From Candidatus Cacconaster scatequi (GTDB lineage Bacteria > Bacteroidota > Bacteroidia > Bacteroidales > UBA932): a DNA stretch of 64,000 nt. The stretch covers positions 58,990 to 122,989 of the forward strand of contig JAGHTO010000008.1 of assembly GCA_018065305.1 (NCBI GenBank), in the 5' to 3' direction. The stretch's first letter is position 1. Each line of letters begins with the position of its first letter. The position numbers and the translations under genes were made by a program. The notes below the pieces were generated by a model. It did no database searches. It saw only the letters and a program-made list of their open reading frames with translations, and was not told the origin of the DNA. Positions 45,160-52,940 of this stretch are shown in pieces.

Positions 45160-45495
45160 TCCACAAAAATAATAAATATAATTCTATTGAATTTTAAATT
45201 CTCATTCTATTTATAATTGCTGTTGAAATGTTTATAAATTGATTTGAGAAAGATATCAATAGAAATATCAACACAAAATAAACAGAAAAGGCTGTTTGGA
45301 GCAATATAGGATGGAGTATGTTGAAAAGTATGAAAAAATGAAGTGTTTAAAAATGGATGTTGATAAAGGTGTAGGTTAAATGGATGAAACAAAATTTTTC
45401 TTTTTGAAGAGTAATTTTAAGGGATGTTTATAAGGAATATTTTATGAGAGAATATGAAGAAGATATCAACAGGGAATGTATGTTGTTATCAACAA
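45160..45495. other. Candidate replication origin (oriC-like): AT-rich, clustered DnaA-box-like sites
   Basis: No gene is seen in this stretch. It is strongly AT-rich (especially 45163-45240) and contains 9-mers of the DnaA-box type. TTATCAACA occurs at 45486-45494, its complement TGTTGATAA at 45358-45366, ATATCAACA at 45265 and 45463, TGTTGAAAA at 45319 and TGTTGAAAT at 45221. The two exact sites differ by one base from the classical TTATCCACA. Sampling by hand, minus-strand genes left of it tend to have C at or above G on the plus strand (36661-36720: G10, C17). Genes right of it have G at or above C (47461-47520: G21, C14). This fits a skew switch here. dnaA is not in the window. Confidence 0.4.
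45164..45171 (-). promoter_or_regulatory. -7 box for ruvB-mfd
   Basis: The minus strand reads TATTTTTG, ending 7 nt before the ruvB ATG. It lies within the AT-rich border of the candidate origin. Confidence 0.4.
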
Positions 45496-45611
45496 GAGTT
45501 ATATATACTACCTTCAGGAACCTAAGCATCCGCGCTTAATAGCGGGAGGGGTCCAGCGTAGCTGGGAGGGTGAGCGAAGCGAAGTTCCTGAAGGTAGTAT
45601 ATATAACTCTT
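45494..45611. repeat. Palindromic element A: 28-bp perfect locus-specific arms around a conserved GC-rich core
   Basis: The arms at 45494-45521 and 45584-45611 are perfect inverted copies of 28 bp. The 62-bp interior contains a small CGC-TTAATA-GCG stem, the stem CCAGC-GTA-GCTGG and the motif GAGCGAAGCGAA. Its reverse complement aligns almost base for base with the interior of element C at 60.1 kb, while the arms of the two differ. It lies between the candidate origin and the end of frdB. Confidence 0.85.
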
Positions 45612-45624
45612 AATAATATAAAGA

Positions 45625-45713
45625 CAAAGGTATTTACTGTAAGGTGACTTTGGCTCCCGAAGAGGGAGGGGACCCACGTCAGTGGGGAGGATCACCGTCA
45701 GTAAATACCTTTG
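45625..45713. repeat. Palindromic element B, variant core
   Basis: The 15-bp arms at 45625-45639 and 45699-45713 are perfect inverted copies. An inner GGTGA/TCACC stem follows, then two small hairpins (CTCCC-GAAGA-GGGAG overlap and CCCAC-GTCA-GTGGG). The core GGGAGGGGACCCAC is similar to GGGAGGGGTCCAGC of element A, so it looks like a diverged family member. It starts 20 bp beyond the frdB stop and may also act as that operon's transcription terminator, although no T-tract follows. Confidence 0.75.
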
Positions 45714-45732
45714 GTTTATTCAAAAACTATGT

Positions 45733-46518
45733 TTAGTCCTTGAATTTGGCGCAGAGGAATTCTCTGTTCAGACGTGCAATATGGCTGACTGATATGTGTT
45801 TCGGGCATTCCATTTCGCAGGCACGGGTGTTTGTGCAGGCTCCGAAACCGAGTTCATCCATCTTGGCCACCATAGCCTTCGCCCTGCGGGCTCCTTCAAC
45901 CTTTCCCTGAGGAAGCAGTGCAAGAGAACTGACACGCGCTGCCACGAAGAGCATTGCAGAACCGTTCTTGCAGGTTGCGGCACAGGCACCGCAACCTACG
46001 CAGGCAGCGGCATCCATACTTTCGTCAGCATTCTTCTTGGGAATAGGAATTGCGTTTGCATCAGGAACTCCGCCGGTGTTGACGTTTACATAACCTCCTG
46101 CCTGGAGAATCTTGTCATATGCTCCGCGGTCAACAACAAGGTCCTTGATAACAGGAAATCCGCGGCTTCTCCAAGGTTCGATTGTAATTGTGGAACCGTC
46201 CTTGAATTTGCGCATATAGAGCTGGCAGGTGGTCACTCCGCTCTCGGGACCGTGTGCACGTCCGTTGATATAGAGACTGCAAGCTCCGCAGATACCTTCG
46301 CGGCAATCGTGGTCAAAGCTGACGGGGCCACTGTGTTTTTCCTTGCATCCTTTGTCGAAAGCAACCGGATCAATCTGCTCGGAAGCAAGCTGCTCGTTGA
46401 GAATGTCCATCATTTCGAGGAAAGATGTCCCTTCAGAGATGTTTTCCACTTTATAGGTCTCAAAGTGTCCTTGACTCTTGGCATCTCTCTGACGCCATAC
46501 TTTAAGGGTAAAATTCAT
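45733..46518 (-). CDS. frdB: Fumarate reductase/succinate dehydrogenase iron-sulfur subunit
   Basis: The 261-residue electron-transfer subunit links the flavoprotein to the membrane quinone site. The 2Fe-2S ferredoxin domain has [18 protein letters not shown] (about residues 69-86) and a later Cys in VTTCQLYM. The C-terminal 4Fe-4S/3Fe-4S domain has [14 protein letters not shown] and [15 protein letters not shown]. In anaerobic Bacteroidota the complex runs mostly as fumarate reductase in energy metabolism. It lies 30 bp after the flavoprotein gene. Confidence 0.95.
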   Translation of the reverse strand: MNFTLKVWRQRDAKSQGHFETYKVENISEGTSFLEMMDILNEQLASEQIDPVAFDKGCKEKHSGPVSFDHDCREGICGACSLYINGRAHGPESGVTTCQLYMRKFKDGSTITIEPWRSRGFPVIKDLVVDRGAYDKILQAGGYVNVNTGGVPDANAIPIPKKNADESMDAAACVGCGACAATCKNGSAMLFVAARVSSLALLPQGKVEGARRAKAMVAKMDELGFGACTNTRACEMECPKHISVSHIARLNREFLCAKFKD

Positions 46519-46548
46519 AATTATCTGTTTTTCTTCTTTTACAATAAA

Positions 46549-48489
46549 TTAGTCCTTATAGTTGCGTGTAGCGACGTGGGCGAATTCGAACTTGAGAGGT
46601 TCCTTGTGGAGTTTGGGTTCGTTGTCCTTATCATACTCCCAAGCGGAAACGTACATAAAGTTCTTGTCATCACGCAGTGTTTCACCCTCTTCTGTCTGCA
46701 TCTCCTCACGGAAGTGACCTCCGCAGGATTCGCTTCTGTTCAAGGCGTCACGGGCCATAAGTTCACCAATTTCAAGGAAATCAGCCACTCTCAGAGCTTT
46801 TTCAAGTTCCTGGTTGAACACTTCCTTCTCACCTGCAACATAGACATTACTCCAGAATTCCTTCTTGAGAGCCTGGATGAGTTCGATGGCTTTCTTCAGT
46901 CCTTTTTCATTGCGGGCCATTCCTACATATTCCCACATTATGTGACCGAGTTCCTTGTGGATTGAGTCGGGGGTACGTTTTCCCTTGATGGTCATCAGTT
47001 TGGCAATCTTATCTTCCACTGCTTTCTGAGCGGCTTCGAATTCTGGAGCGTTGACATCAGTCTTAGGCTCCTTGAATCTGCTGGCCAGATAGTCGCCGAT
47101 TGTATAGGGAAGGATGAAATATCCATCGGCCAGCCCCTGCATCAAAGCGGAAGCGCCGAGGCGGTTTCCACCGTGGTCGGAGAAGTTGGCCTCACCGATT
47201 GCATACAGTCCGGGGATTGTGGTCATAAGATTGTAGTCAACCCAGAGACCTCCCATCGTGTAGTGGATTGCGGGATATATCATCATAGGCTCCTCGTGAG
47301 GATCAACGTCTGTGATTTCCTTGTACATATCGAAGAGGTTGCCGTAACGGGCATCCACCACTTCACGGCCTAGGCGGTCGAATGCATATTTGAAATCGAG
47401 GAATACGGCCTTGCCTGTGTTGTTTACACCGAATCCGGCGTCACAGCGCTCTTTGGCGGCACGTGAGGCTACGTCACGGGGCACGAGATTACCAAAAGCG
47501 GGGTAACGGCGCTCGAGATAGAAGTCACGGTCCTCGTCAGGAATGTCTGAACCTTTGATTTTACCTTCCTGCAGTTTCTTTGCATCCTCTATTTTCTTTG
47601 GAACCCAGATACGTCCGTCATTTCTGAGGGATTCGCTCATAAGGGTGAGTTTGCTCTGCTGGTCTCCGTGGATGGGGATACATGTCGGGTGAATCTGTGC
47701 AAAGCAAGGGTTGGCGAAGAATGCACCTTTCTTGTAGCACTGCCATGCAGCGGATCCGTTGGAGTTCATGGCATTGGTGGAGAGGAAGTAGGTGTTTCCG
47801 TATCCGCCTGATGCAATGACAACAGCGTGAGCACCGAAACGTTCGATCTTGCCGTTTGTCAGGTTGCGTGCGATGATACCCTTGGCTTCACCGTTTATCA
47901 GGACGAGGTCAAGCATTTCGTGGCGCGGATATGATTTGACGGAACCCTTTGCCACCTGGCGGTTCAATGCAGCATATGCTCCGAGAAGAAGCTGCTGGCC
48001 GGTCTGACCGCGGGCATAGAATGTGCGGGACACCTGCGCCCCTCCGAAAGAGCGGTTGTCAAGCAATCCGCCGTAGTCGCGTGCAAAGGGAACACCCTGA
48101 GCGACGCACTGGTCGATGATGTTGTTGGATACCTCGGCAAGGCGGTATACGTTGGCTTCGCGGCTGCGGTAGTCTCCTCCCTTGATGGTATCATAGAACA
48201 GACGGTAGATGGAGTCGTTGTCGTTCTGGTAGTTCTTTGCGGCGTTGATACCTCCCTGTGCGGCGATTGAATGTGCACGGCGTGGAGAGTCGCTGATGCA
48301 GAATACCTTGACATTGTAGCCCAGTTCACCGAGAGAAGCGGCTGCGGATGCTCCGCCAAGACCTGTGCCAATGACGATAATTTCCATTTTACGCTTGTTG
48401 GCAGGGCTTACCACCTTGATGGCTGCCTTGTGGTTGGTCCATTTCTGTTCAATCGGCCCTTCAGGAATTTTTGATACGAGTTCTGTCAT
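46549..48489 (-). CDS. frdA: Fumarate reductase/succinate dehydrogenase flavoprotein subunit
   Basis: The 646-residue FAD-containing catalytic subunit interconverts fumarate and succinate. The start is set at the Met of [12 protein letters not shown]; an in-frame extension of 12 residues upstream looks non-coding. Motifs are [19 protein letters not shown] (FAD), [15 protein letters not shown] with the FAD-linking His region and [28 protein letters not shown] and [21 protein letters not shown] are also present. The usual upstream cytochrome b subunit gene is absent; a divergent hydrolase gene occupies that place. Confidence 0.96.
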   Translation of the reverse strand: MTELVSKIPEGPIEQKWTNHKAAIKVVSPANKRKMEIIVIGTGLGGASAAASLGELGYNVKVFCISDSPRRAHSIAAQGGINAAKNYQNDNDSIYRLFYDTIKGGDYRSREANVYRLAEVSNNIIDQCVAQGVPFARDYGGLLDNRSFGGAQVSRTFYARGQTGQQLLLGAYAALNRQVAKGSVKSYPRHEMLDLVLINGEAKGIIARNLTNGKIERFGAHAVVIASGGYGNTYFLSTNAMNSNGSAAWQCYKKGAFFANPCFAQIHPTCIPIHGDQQSKLTLMSESLRNDGRIWVPKKIEDAKKLQEGKIKGSDIPDEDRDFYLERRYPAFGNLVPRDVASRAAKERCDAGFGVNNTGKAVFLDFKYAFDRLGREVVDARYGNLFDMYKEITDVDPHEEPMMIYPAIHYTMGGLWVDYNLMTTIPGLYAIGEANFSDHGGNRLGASALMQGLADGYFILPYTIGDYLASRFKEPKTDVNAPEFEAAQKAVEDKIAKLMTIKGKRTPDSIHKELGHIMWEYVGMARNEKGLKKAIELIQALKKEFWSNVYVAGEKEVFNQELEKALRVADFLEIGELMARDALNRSESCGGHFREEMQTEEGETLRDDKNFMYVSAWEYDKDNEPKLHKEPLKFEFAHVATRNYKD

Positions 48490-48535
48490 ATTGTATTTAA
48501 TGTTGATTTGTTTCCAATTCTGCAAATTTCGGAAT

Positions 48536-48568
48536 TTTCAACAATATTTGCAATTATTGTTACCTTTG
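48536..48568 (+). promoter_or_regulatory. Promoter of the alpha/beta hydrolase gene, very short leader
   Basis: TTTC (48536-48539), a 21-bp spacer and TACCTTTG (48561-48568) match the Bacteroidota promoter with one mismatch. The box ends 5 nt before the ATG at 48574. Confidence 0.5.
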
Positions 48569-48573
48569 TAAAT

Positions 48574-49401
48574 ATGGAATCTTTCATCATATCTAACGGT
48601 ATATCCGTGCATATCTGGGACACAAGGGACGAAGGGACACCGGCAGATGCCCCTGCAATGGTTCTGCTGCACGGTTATCTTGAGACAATGTACATTTTCA
48701 ATGAGCTTGTTGCCTCTCTGAAAGAAAGATACAGGGTTGTTGCGCTGGATCTTCCGGGACACGGTCTCACGGACAGCGCTCCCTGCGAGGGGGATGTCCC
48801 GAGTGTCAACAGCGTCGAATTCGACGTTCCCGTAATCTGTGGGGTCCTTGACAAACTGGGGATTGAATCCGCAATCATCGCCGGTCATTCAATGGGAGGA
48901 TATATCACTTTGGAATGTATCAAGGAGTGTCCTGAAAGGTTTTTGAAGGCCATTCTGCTGTGCTCACACCCCTACCCCGACCTGCCTGAAGTGGCCCAGA
49001 ACAGGGACAGGGAAATGAATGTGGTGCTGTCAGGCAAACTTCCCCTTCTGGCCGAGGCTTCCATCCCGAAAATGTATTTTCAGGAGAATCTCCGGAAGTG
49101 TGACGAAAAAATCAGGGAGACGGTCGAACTTTGCGAAATGCACGACCCTGAAGGAATCGTTGCGTCAATACGGGGAATCAAATGCAGACCGGATTTGCGC
49201 GGTGTACTGCAGACTCCCCCCTGCCCCGTTATGCTTATTCACGGTGACCACGACAATTTCCTGTCACTTGGCAGGGTGGCGGAGATGAAAAATCTTCTCC
49301 CGAAAGTAACTTATTGTCTGATACCTAATTGCGGGCACAATCCATTCATTGAGGATACTCCCTCCACCGTTGCGGCGATTGATCTGTTCTGCGCGCGTTA
49401 G
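48574..49401 (+). CDS. Alpha/beta hydrolase
   Basis: The 275-residue protein has the alpha/beta-hydrolase fold: VLLHGYLETMYIFNELV (oxyanion loop HG), VVALDLPGHGLTDS, nucleophile elbow IAGHSMGGYITLE (Ser in GHSMGG), acid in VMLIHGDHDNFL and catalytic His in IPNCGHNPFIED. It has no signal peptide, so it is cytosolic. The ATG at 48574 was chosen because the region upstream resembles promoter DNA. Its 3' end overlaps hflX by four bases on the opposite strand. The substrate is unknown. Confidence 0.88.
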   Translation: MESFIISNGISVHIWDTRDEGTPADAPAMVLLHGYLETMYIFNELVASLKERYRVVALDLPGHGLTDSAPCEGDVPSVNSVEFDVPVICGVLDKLGIESAIIAGHSMGGYITLECIKECPERFLKAILLCSHPYPDLPEVAQNRDREMNVVLSGKLPLLAEASIPKMYFQENLRKCDEKIRETVELCEMHDPEGIVASIRGIKCRPDLRGVLQTPPCPVMLIHGDHDNFLSLGRVAEMKNLLPKVTYCLIPNCGHNPFIEDTPSTVAAIDLFCAR

Positions 49402-50567
49402 AGCATCTTGAATATCTCCTGCCTGAGTTCGTCAATGCCGAGCCTTTCCTTGGCGGAGATGAATATGCAGGGTGTGTTCTGCTTTGAGAACCAGGAGCTT
49501 TTCAATTCTTCGAGAGTGTAATTCCTCTCAGTCTTCAGGTCAAGGGAATATTCGTCGAAGGGTTCGTAGGTGTAGGCATCCACTTTGTTGAATATCATAA
49601 AGACAGGCTTGTCCGCCACGCCTATTTCCCGGAGTGTCCTGTTGACCGTCGCAATCTGGTCTTCGAAGTTGGGATGGGATATGTCAACCACGTGAAGAAG
49701 AATATCTGCCTCCCTGACCTCGTCAAGAGTGCTCTTGAAGGATTCTATCAGCTGTGTGGGAAGTTTGCGGATGAAGCCGACGGTGTCGCTAAGAAGGAAC
49801 GGCTTGTTCTCTATAACCACCTTGCGGACTGTTGTGTCAAGGGTGGCGAAGAGTTTGTTTTCCGCGAATACGTCGCTTTTTGCCAACAGGTTCATTATGG
49901 TCGATTTGCCGACGTTCGTGTACCCGACCAGGGCAAGTCTTGTCATACCGACGCGATTAGAGCGCTGGGATGCCATCTGCCTGTCTATTTTTGCCAATTG
50001 ATCCTTCAGTCTCGCGATTTTGTCGAGAACTATGCGGCGGTCCGTCTCAAGCTGACTTTCGCCGGGGCCTCTCATATTGAGTCCGCCCTTGCCTCCCCTC
50101 TGTCTCTCGAGGTGAGTCCACATACCTGTCAGACGAGGATAAAGGTATTGATATTGTGCAAGTTCCACCTGCGTCTTTGCGTATGCGGTCTGGGCTCTGT
50201 CGGCGAAAATATCGAGTATCAGCCCCGTTCTGTCAACGACACTGCAATGATGCTCGCTTTTCCAGTTCAGAGTCTTCTCGACGTTGCGCATCTGGGAAGG
50301 GGAGAGTTCATCGTCAAATATCAGATAATCAATCTCATTTTCACGTACATATGCATTGATTTCCTCAAGTTTTCCGGTGCCTATGTAGGTGTGCGAATTG
50401 GGATGGTCGAGTTTCTGGGTGAAGCGTTTGTCCCCCACCACTCCTGCTGTCAGTGCAAGGAATTGAAGTTCATCAAGATATTCGTTGACCTGAGCTTCGT
50501 CCTGCGACTGATTTATGACAGCCACAAACGCGGCGGTATAGACGTGAGTATCAATTGTATCGTACAT
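49398..50567 (-). CDS. hflX: Ribosome-associated GTPase HflX
   Basis: A protein of about 389 residues from MYDTIDTHVYTAAF. HflX splits or rescues stalled ribosomes in stress. It has the N-terminal HflX domain (IGTGKLEEINAYVRENEIDY, then FDDELSPSQMRN), a coiled linker with RGGKGGLNMRGPGESQLETD and a TrmE-like G domain with GYTNVGKSTIMNLL (G1), DTVGFIRKLP (G3) and NKVD (G4). The start at 50567 keeps the family's N-terminus; an 11-residue upstream extension would run through a terminator stem and is rejected. Confidence 0.94.
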   Translation of the reverse strand: MYDTIDTHVYTAAFVAVINQSQDEAQVNEYLDELQFLALTAGVVGDKRFTQKLDHPNSHTYIGTGKLEEINAYVRENEIDYLIFDDELSPSQMRNVEKTLNWKSEHHCSVVDRTGLILDIFADRAQTAYAKTQVELAQYQYLYPRLTGMWTHLERQRGGKGGLNMRGPGESQLETDRRIVLDKIARLKDQLAKIDRQMASQRSNRVGMTRLALVGYTNVGKSTIMNLLAKSDVFAENKLFATLDTTVRKVVIENKPFLLSDTVGFIRKLPTQLIESFKSTLDEVREADILLHVVDISHPNFEDQIATVNRTLREIGVADKPVFMIFNKVDAYTYEPFDEYSLDLKTERNYTLEELKSSWFSKQNTPCIFISAKERLGIDELRQEIFKML

Positions 50568-50571
50568 AATC

Positions 50572-50604
50572 AAAAAAAGCATGGCACTGGGATGCACCAT
50601 GCTT
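50572..50604 (-). terminator. Intrinsic terminator of the tonB-like gene
   Basis: AAGCATGG (50577-50584) and CCATGCTT (50597-50604) form an 8-bp stem, followed on the minus strand by seven T residues. It ends only 5 bp before the hflX start codon, so hflX must be expressed by read-through or from a promoter overlapping the terminator. Confidence 0.8.
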
Positions 50605-50625
50605 GAATATTTGTTTTCAAAGAGT

Positions 50626-51318
50626 CTACTGAAGTCTGAAAATTACAGGGAAGGTGTAGGTAACCTTTACCGGCCTTTCTCTCTGACGACCAGGCGTCCA
50701 CTTGGGTGACTGGGAAACGATGCGGACAGCTTCCTTGTCGAGGGATGAGTCAACGCCACGGAGAACGATTACGTTGCTGACAGAACCGTCGGTATTTACC
50801 GTAAACTGCAGTGTGACACGACCCTGAATTCCATTTTCCTTCGCGATTTCAGGATAAACGAGCTTGCTGTTGACCCACTTTGAGAAAGTGTTTGCGTCAC
50901 CGCCCTGGAATTTGGGCTTCTCCTCAACGAATGCGAAGGGGATGGCCTCTTCCTCAACCTCTTCCTCGACAACTTCGGTGTGATATTCCATAATCTCCAC
51001 ACCGAGAGATGCATCGTCTTCTGTATTTACGAAAAGGTCGTCTGCAACTTCCACGTCATCGTCAACGATGTCAATGATGTCAGACAGAACAGGGGTCTTG
51101 GGCATCTCGGGAGGGGCCTGCTGCTGCTCCTGAGTGATAGGAATGATTTCTTCCTCTATCACTTGCTGCTGGCCAGTAAGGTCCATCACTTCCTGCTTTT
51201 CGGATGATGACCATTCAAAAGCTACAAGCACAACCAGTAGAACAACTGCCAAACCAATCTCCATAAACAAGGCTTTCTTGTTTTCAAGGTCAGCCTTAGG
51301 GGTTTTCTTGATTTCCAT
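50626..51318 (-). CDS. TonB-family energy transducer
   Basis: The 230-residue protein has a short basic cytosolic start, one membrane helix (LFMEIGLAVVLLVVLVAFEW, about residues 17-36) and an acidic/Pro periplasmic spacer (TQEQQQAPPEMPKTPV, then many Glu/Asp). The C-terminal TonB domain (about 150-230) has NSKLVYPEIAKENGIQGRV, VTLQFTVNTDGSVSNV and VTYTFPVIFRLQ. It couples the proton-motive force to TonB-dependent transporters such as SusC. The His of the usual membrane motif is replaced by a Glu-containing helix, as is common in Bacteroidota TonB. ExbB/ExbD are not adjacent. Confidence 0.9.
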   Translation of the reverse strand: MEIKKTPKADLENKKALFMEIGLAVVLLVVLVAFEWSSSEKQEVMDLTGQQQVIEEEIIPITQEQQQAPPEMPKTPVLSDIIDIVDDDVEVADDLFVNTEDDASLGVEIMEYHTEVVEEEVEEEAIPFAFVEEKPKFQGGDANTFSKWVNSKLVYPEIAKENGIQGRVTLQFTVNTDGSVSNVIVLRGVDSSLDKEAVRIVSQSPKWTPGRQRERPVKVTYTFPVIFRLQ

Positions 51319-51350
51319 ATCTTAATTTTTATTGTTTTCTAACCGGTTTG

Positions 51351-51366
51351 GCCCGAGCACTCGGGC
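51351..51366. other. GC-rich hairpin in the tonB-like gene leader
   Basis: GCCCGA (51351-51356) pairs with TCGGGC (51361-51366) around GCAC, in otherwise AT-rich DNA, about 33-48 nt upstream of the start codon. No T-tract follows. It would fold at the 5' end of the tonB-like mRNA and could stabilise it. Confidence 0.45.
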
Positions 51367-51375
51367 ACCGTTCTG

Positions 51376-51408
51376 TAAAATTAAGAAGAAAAATTCGTTT
51401 ATCCCAAA
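51376..51408 (-). promoter_or_regulatory. Candidate promoter for the tonB-like gene
   Basis: On the minus strand TTTG (51405-51408), a 21-bp spacer and TAATTTTA (51376-51383) match the consensus with one mismatch. The resulting leader contains the GC-rich hairpin at 51351-51366. Confidence 0.45.
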
Positions 51409-51465
51409 ATTTTTTCAGCAAAAGTGTTGAAAACTTTTTTCAAAAAATGGGGTAGTCTCTGATAA

Positions 51466-52413
51466 TTAGCGTTTTAAGACATTGCTCTCGTAAAGGACGT
51501 TATTAACACCTTTAACTGCAGCGGCACTCTTTTCAAAGGCAGCCTTCTCATCAGAGGTCAGGTCGTATGTGAGAACTTTCTCGCATCCGCGTTTGCCGAT
51601 TACTGCGGGAACACCGATGCAGAGGTCGCTCTGGCCATATTCTCCGTCAAGATAGCAGCAGCAGGGGAACACCTTCTTCTCGTCGAGAAGGATGGATTTG
51701 ACCATAACTGCGCATGAAGCGCCGGGAGCATACCATGCGGAGGTTCCGAGGAACTTGGTGAGGGTTGCGCCACCGACCATTGTGTCAGCTACAACTTTCT
51801 GGCAGGCAGCCTTTTTCAGAGTCTTGGCGACAGGTGCGCTCTTGTAAGTGGCCTTGCTGATGAGGGGGACCATAGTAGTGTCACCGTGACCTCCGATTAC
51901 GATGCCTTCTACATCGCTGGGAGCAGCCTTCAGGGCCTGGCTCAGGTAGTAGCAGAAACGGCTGCTGTCAAGCTGTCCGCCCATTCCGATAACGCGGTTC
52001 TTGGGAAGTCCGGAAGCTTTGAGGGCAAGATAAGTCATTGTGTCCATAGGGTTGGAGATGACGATGAAGATAGCCTTGGGGGAGTACTTGAGGGCGCTGG
52101 AAACAACACCGTTCACAATACCTGCATTCACGCCGATAAGTTCTTCGCGTGTCATACCGGGTTTGCGGGGAATGCCTGAAGTTATGATTACAACATCAGA
52201 GTTGCGGGTTGCAGCGTAATCGTTGGTCACGCCCTTGATGCGGGTGTCAAATCCATACATTTTTGCAGTCTGCATCATATCGATGGCCTTTCCCTCGGAA
52301 ATGCCTTCCTTTATGTCGAGCAGAACAAGTTCAGAACAGATTTTAAGGTGTGCAATGGCGTTTGCACAGGTGGCGCCTACGTTCCCGGCTCCAATTACAG
52401 TAACTTTTGACAT
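51466..52413 (-). CDS. mdh: Malate dehydrogenase (LDH-like type)
   Basis: The 315-residue NAD-dependent enzyme interconverts malate and oxaloacetate, feeding the fumarate reductase branch. It shows VTVIGAGNVGATCAN (Rossmann loop), the substrate loop IPRKPGMTREEL (Arg pair and Met typical of malate rather than lactate specificity), ISNPMDTMTYLA, and the active-site GGHGDTTMVPL with the catalytic His. The length is normal. It is monocistronic, with a -7 box about 48 nt upstream. Confidence 0.96.
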   Translation of the reverse strand: MSKVTVIGAGNVGATCANAIAHLKICSELVLLDIKEGISEGKAIDMMQTAKMYGFDTRIKGVTNDYAATRNSDVVIITSGIPRKPGMTREELIGVNAGIVNGVVSSALKYSPKAIFIVISNPMDTMTYLALKASGLPKNRVIGMGGQLDSSRFCYYLSQALKAAPSDVEGIVIGGHGDTTMVPLISKATYKSAPVAKTLKKAACQKVVADTMVGGATLTKFLGTSAWYAPGASCAVMVKSILLDEKKVFPCCCYLDGEYGQSDLCIGVPAVIGKRGCEKVLTYDLTSDEKAAFEKSAAAVKGVNNVLYESNVLKR

Positions 52414-52460
52414 AATTTTATTATTTTTGTGTTTGATACCGAAATATTTTTCCTATCCTG

Positions 52461-52468
52461 CAAAGTTA
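52461..52468 (-). promoter_or_regulatory. -7 box for mdh
   Basis: The minus strand reads a perfect TAACTTTG, 47 nt upstream of the mdh start codon, in the 71-bp gap shared with the divergent ybeY gene. No -33 TTTG was found. Confidence 0.4.
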
Positions 52469-52484
52469 ATAATTTCACGACACA

Positions 52485-52940
52485 ATGATTCGGTTTTTTT
52501 CTCAAGATACCGCCTTCGTCCTGAAAGGCAAGAGAGAGAAGGCTAGCTGGCTGAAAAAAGTTGCGGAAAGCCGCGGGTTCAAAATTGGGGACCTCAACTA
52601 CATTTTCTGCAGTGACGAGTATCTTCTGAGTGTCAACAAGGAATTTCTGGGACACGACTATTATACTGACATCATCACCTTTGACAATTCGGACGATTAT
52701 TACTTCGAGACAGGGAAGGAGGCTGTGAGTGGAGACATCTATATTTCGGTCGATACTGTCCGGGTAAATGGAGAGACTTATGGCGAAGGCTTTGACAGTG
52801 AACTCGACAGAGTGATTGTCCACGGACTCCTCCATCTAACAGGATGTGATGACACCACTTCGGCTCTTGAAAAAGAAATGCATTCCGCCGAGGATGAGGC
52901 ATTGAAAATGATAGGAGAGAATCTTGCGAAACGTGTGTGA
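52485..52940 (+). CDS. ybeY: Endoribonuclease YbeY (rRNA maturation)
   Basis: The 151-residue UPF0054 protein takes part in 16S rRNA 3' processing and quality control. The zinc motif region is [12 protein letters not shown] (about residues 105-116). The first two His are present, but the third metal-ligand position, His in E. coli, is Asp here. [15 protein letters not shown] and [11 protein letters not shown] are typical upstream blocks. The stop codon overlaps the mnmG start (TGATG). Translation coupling with a tRNA-modification gene fits a ribosome/tRNA maturation operon. Confidence 0.92.
   Translation: MIRFFSQDTAFVLKGKREKASWLKKVAESRGFKIGDLNYIFCSDEYLLSVNKEFLGHDYYTDIITFDNSDDYYFETGKEAVSGDIYISVDTVRVNGETYGEGFDSELDRVIVHGLLHLTGCDDTTSALEKEMHSAEDEALKMIGENLAKRV

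Noticed and set aside
48490..48525. 12-codon N-terminal extension of the fumarate reductase flavoprotein
   Set aside because: The extension is rich in Asn/Lys/Ile from AT-rich intergenic DNA, and the family starts at the MTELVSK Met.
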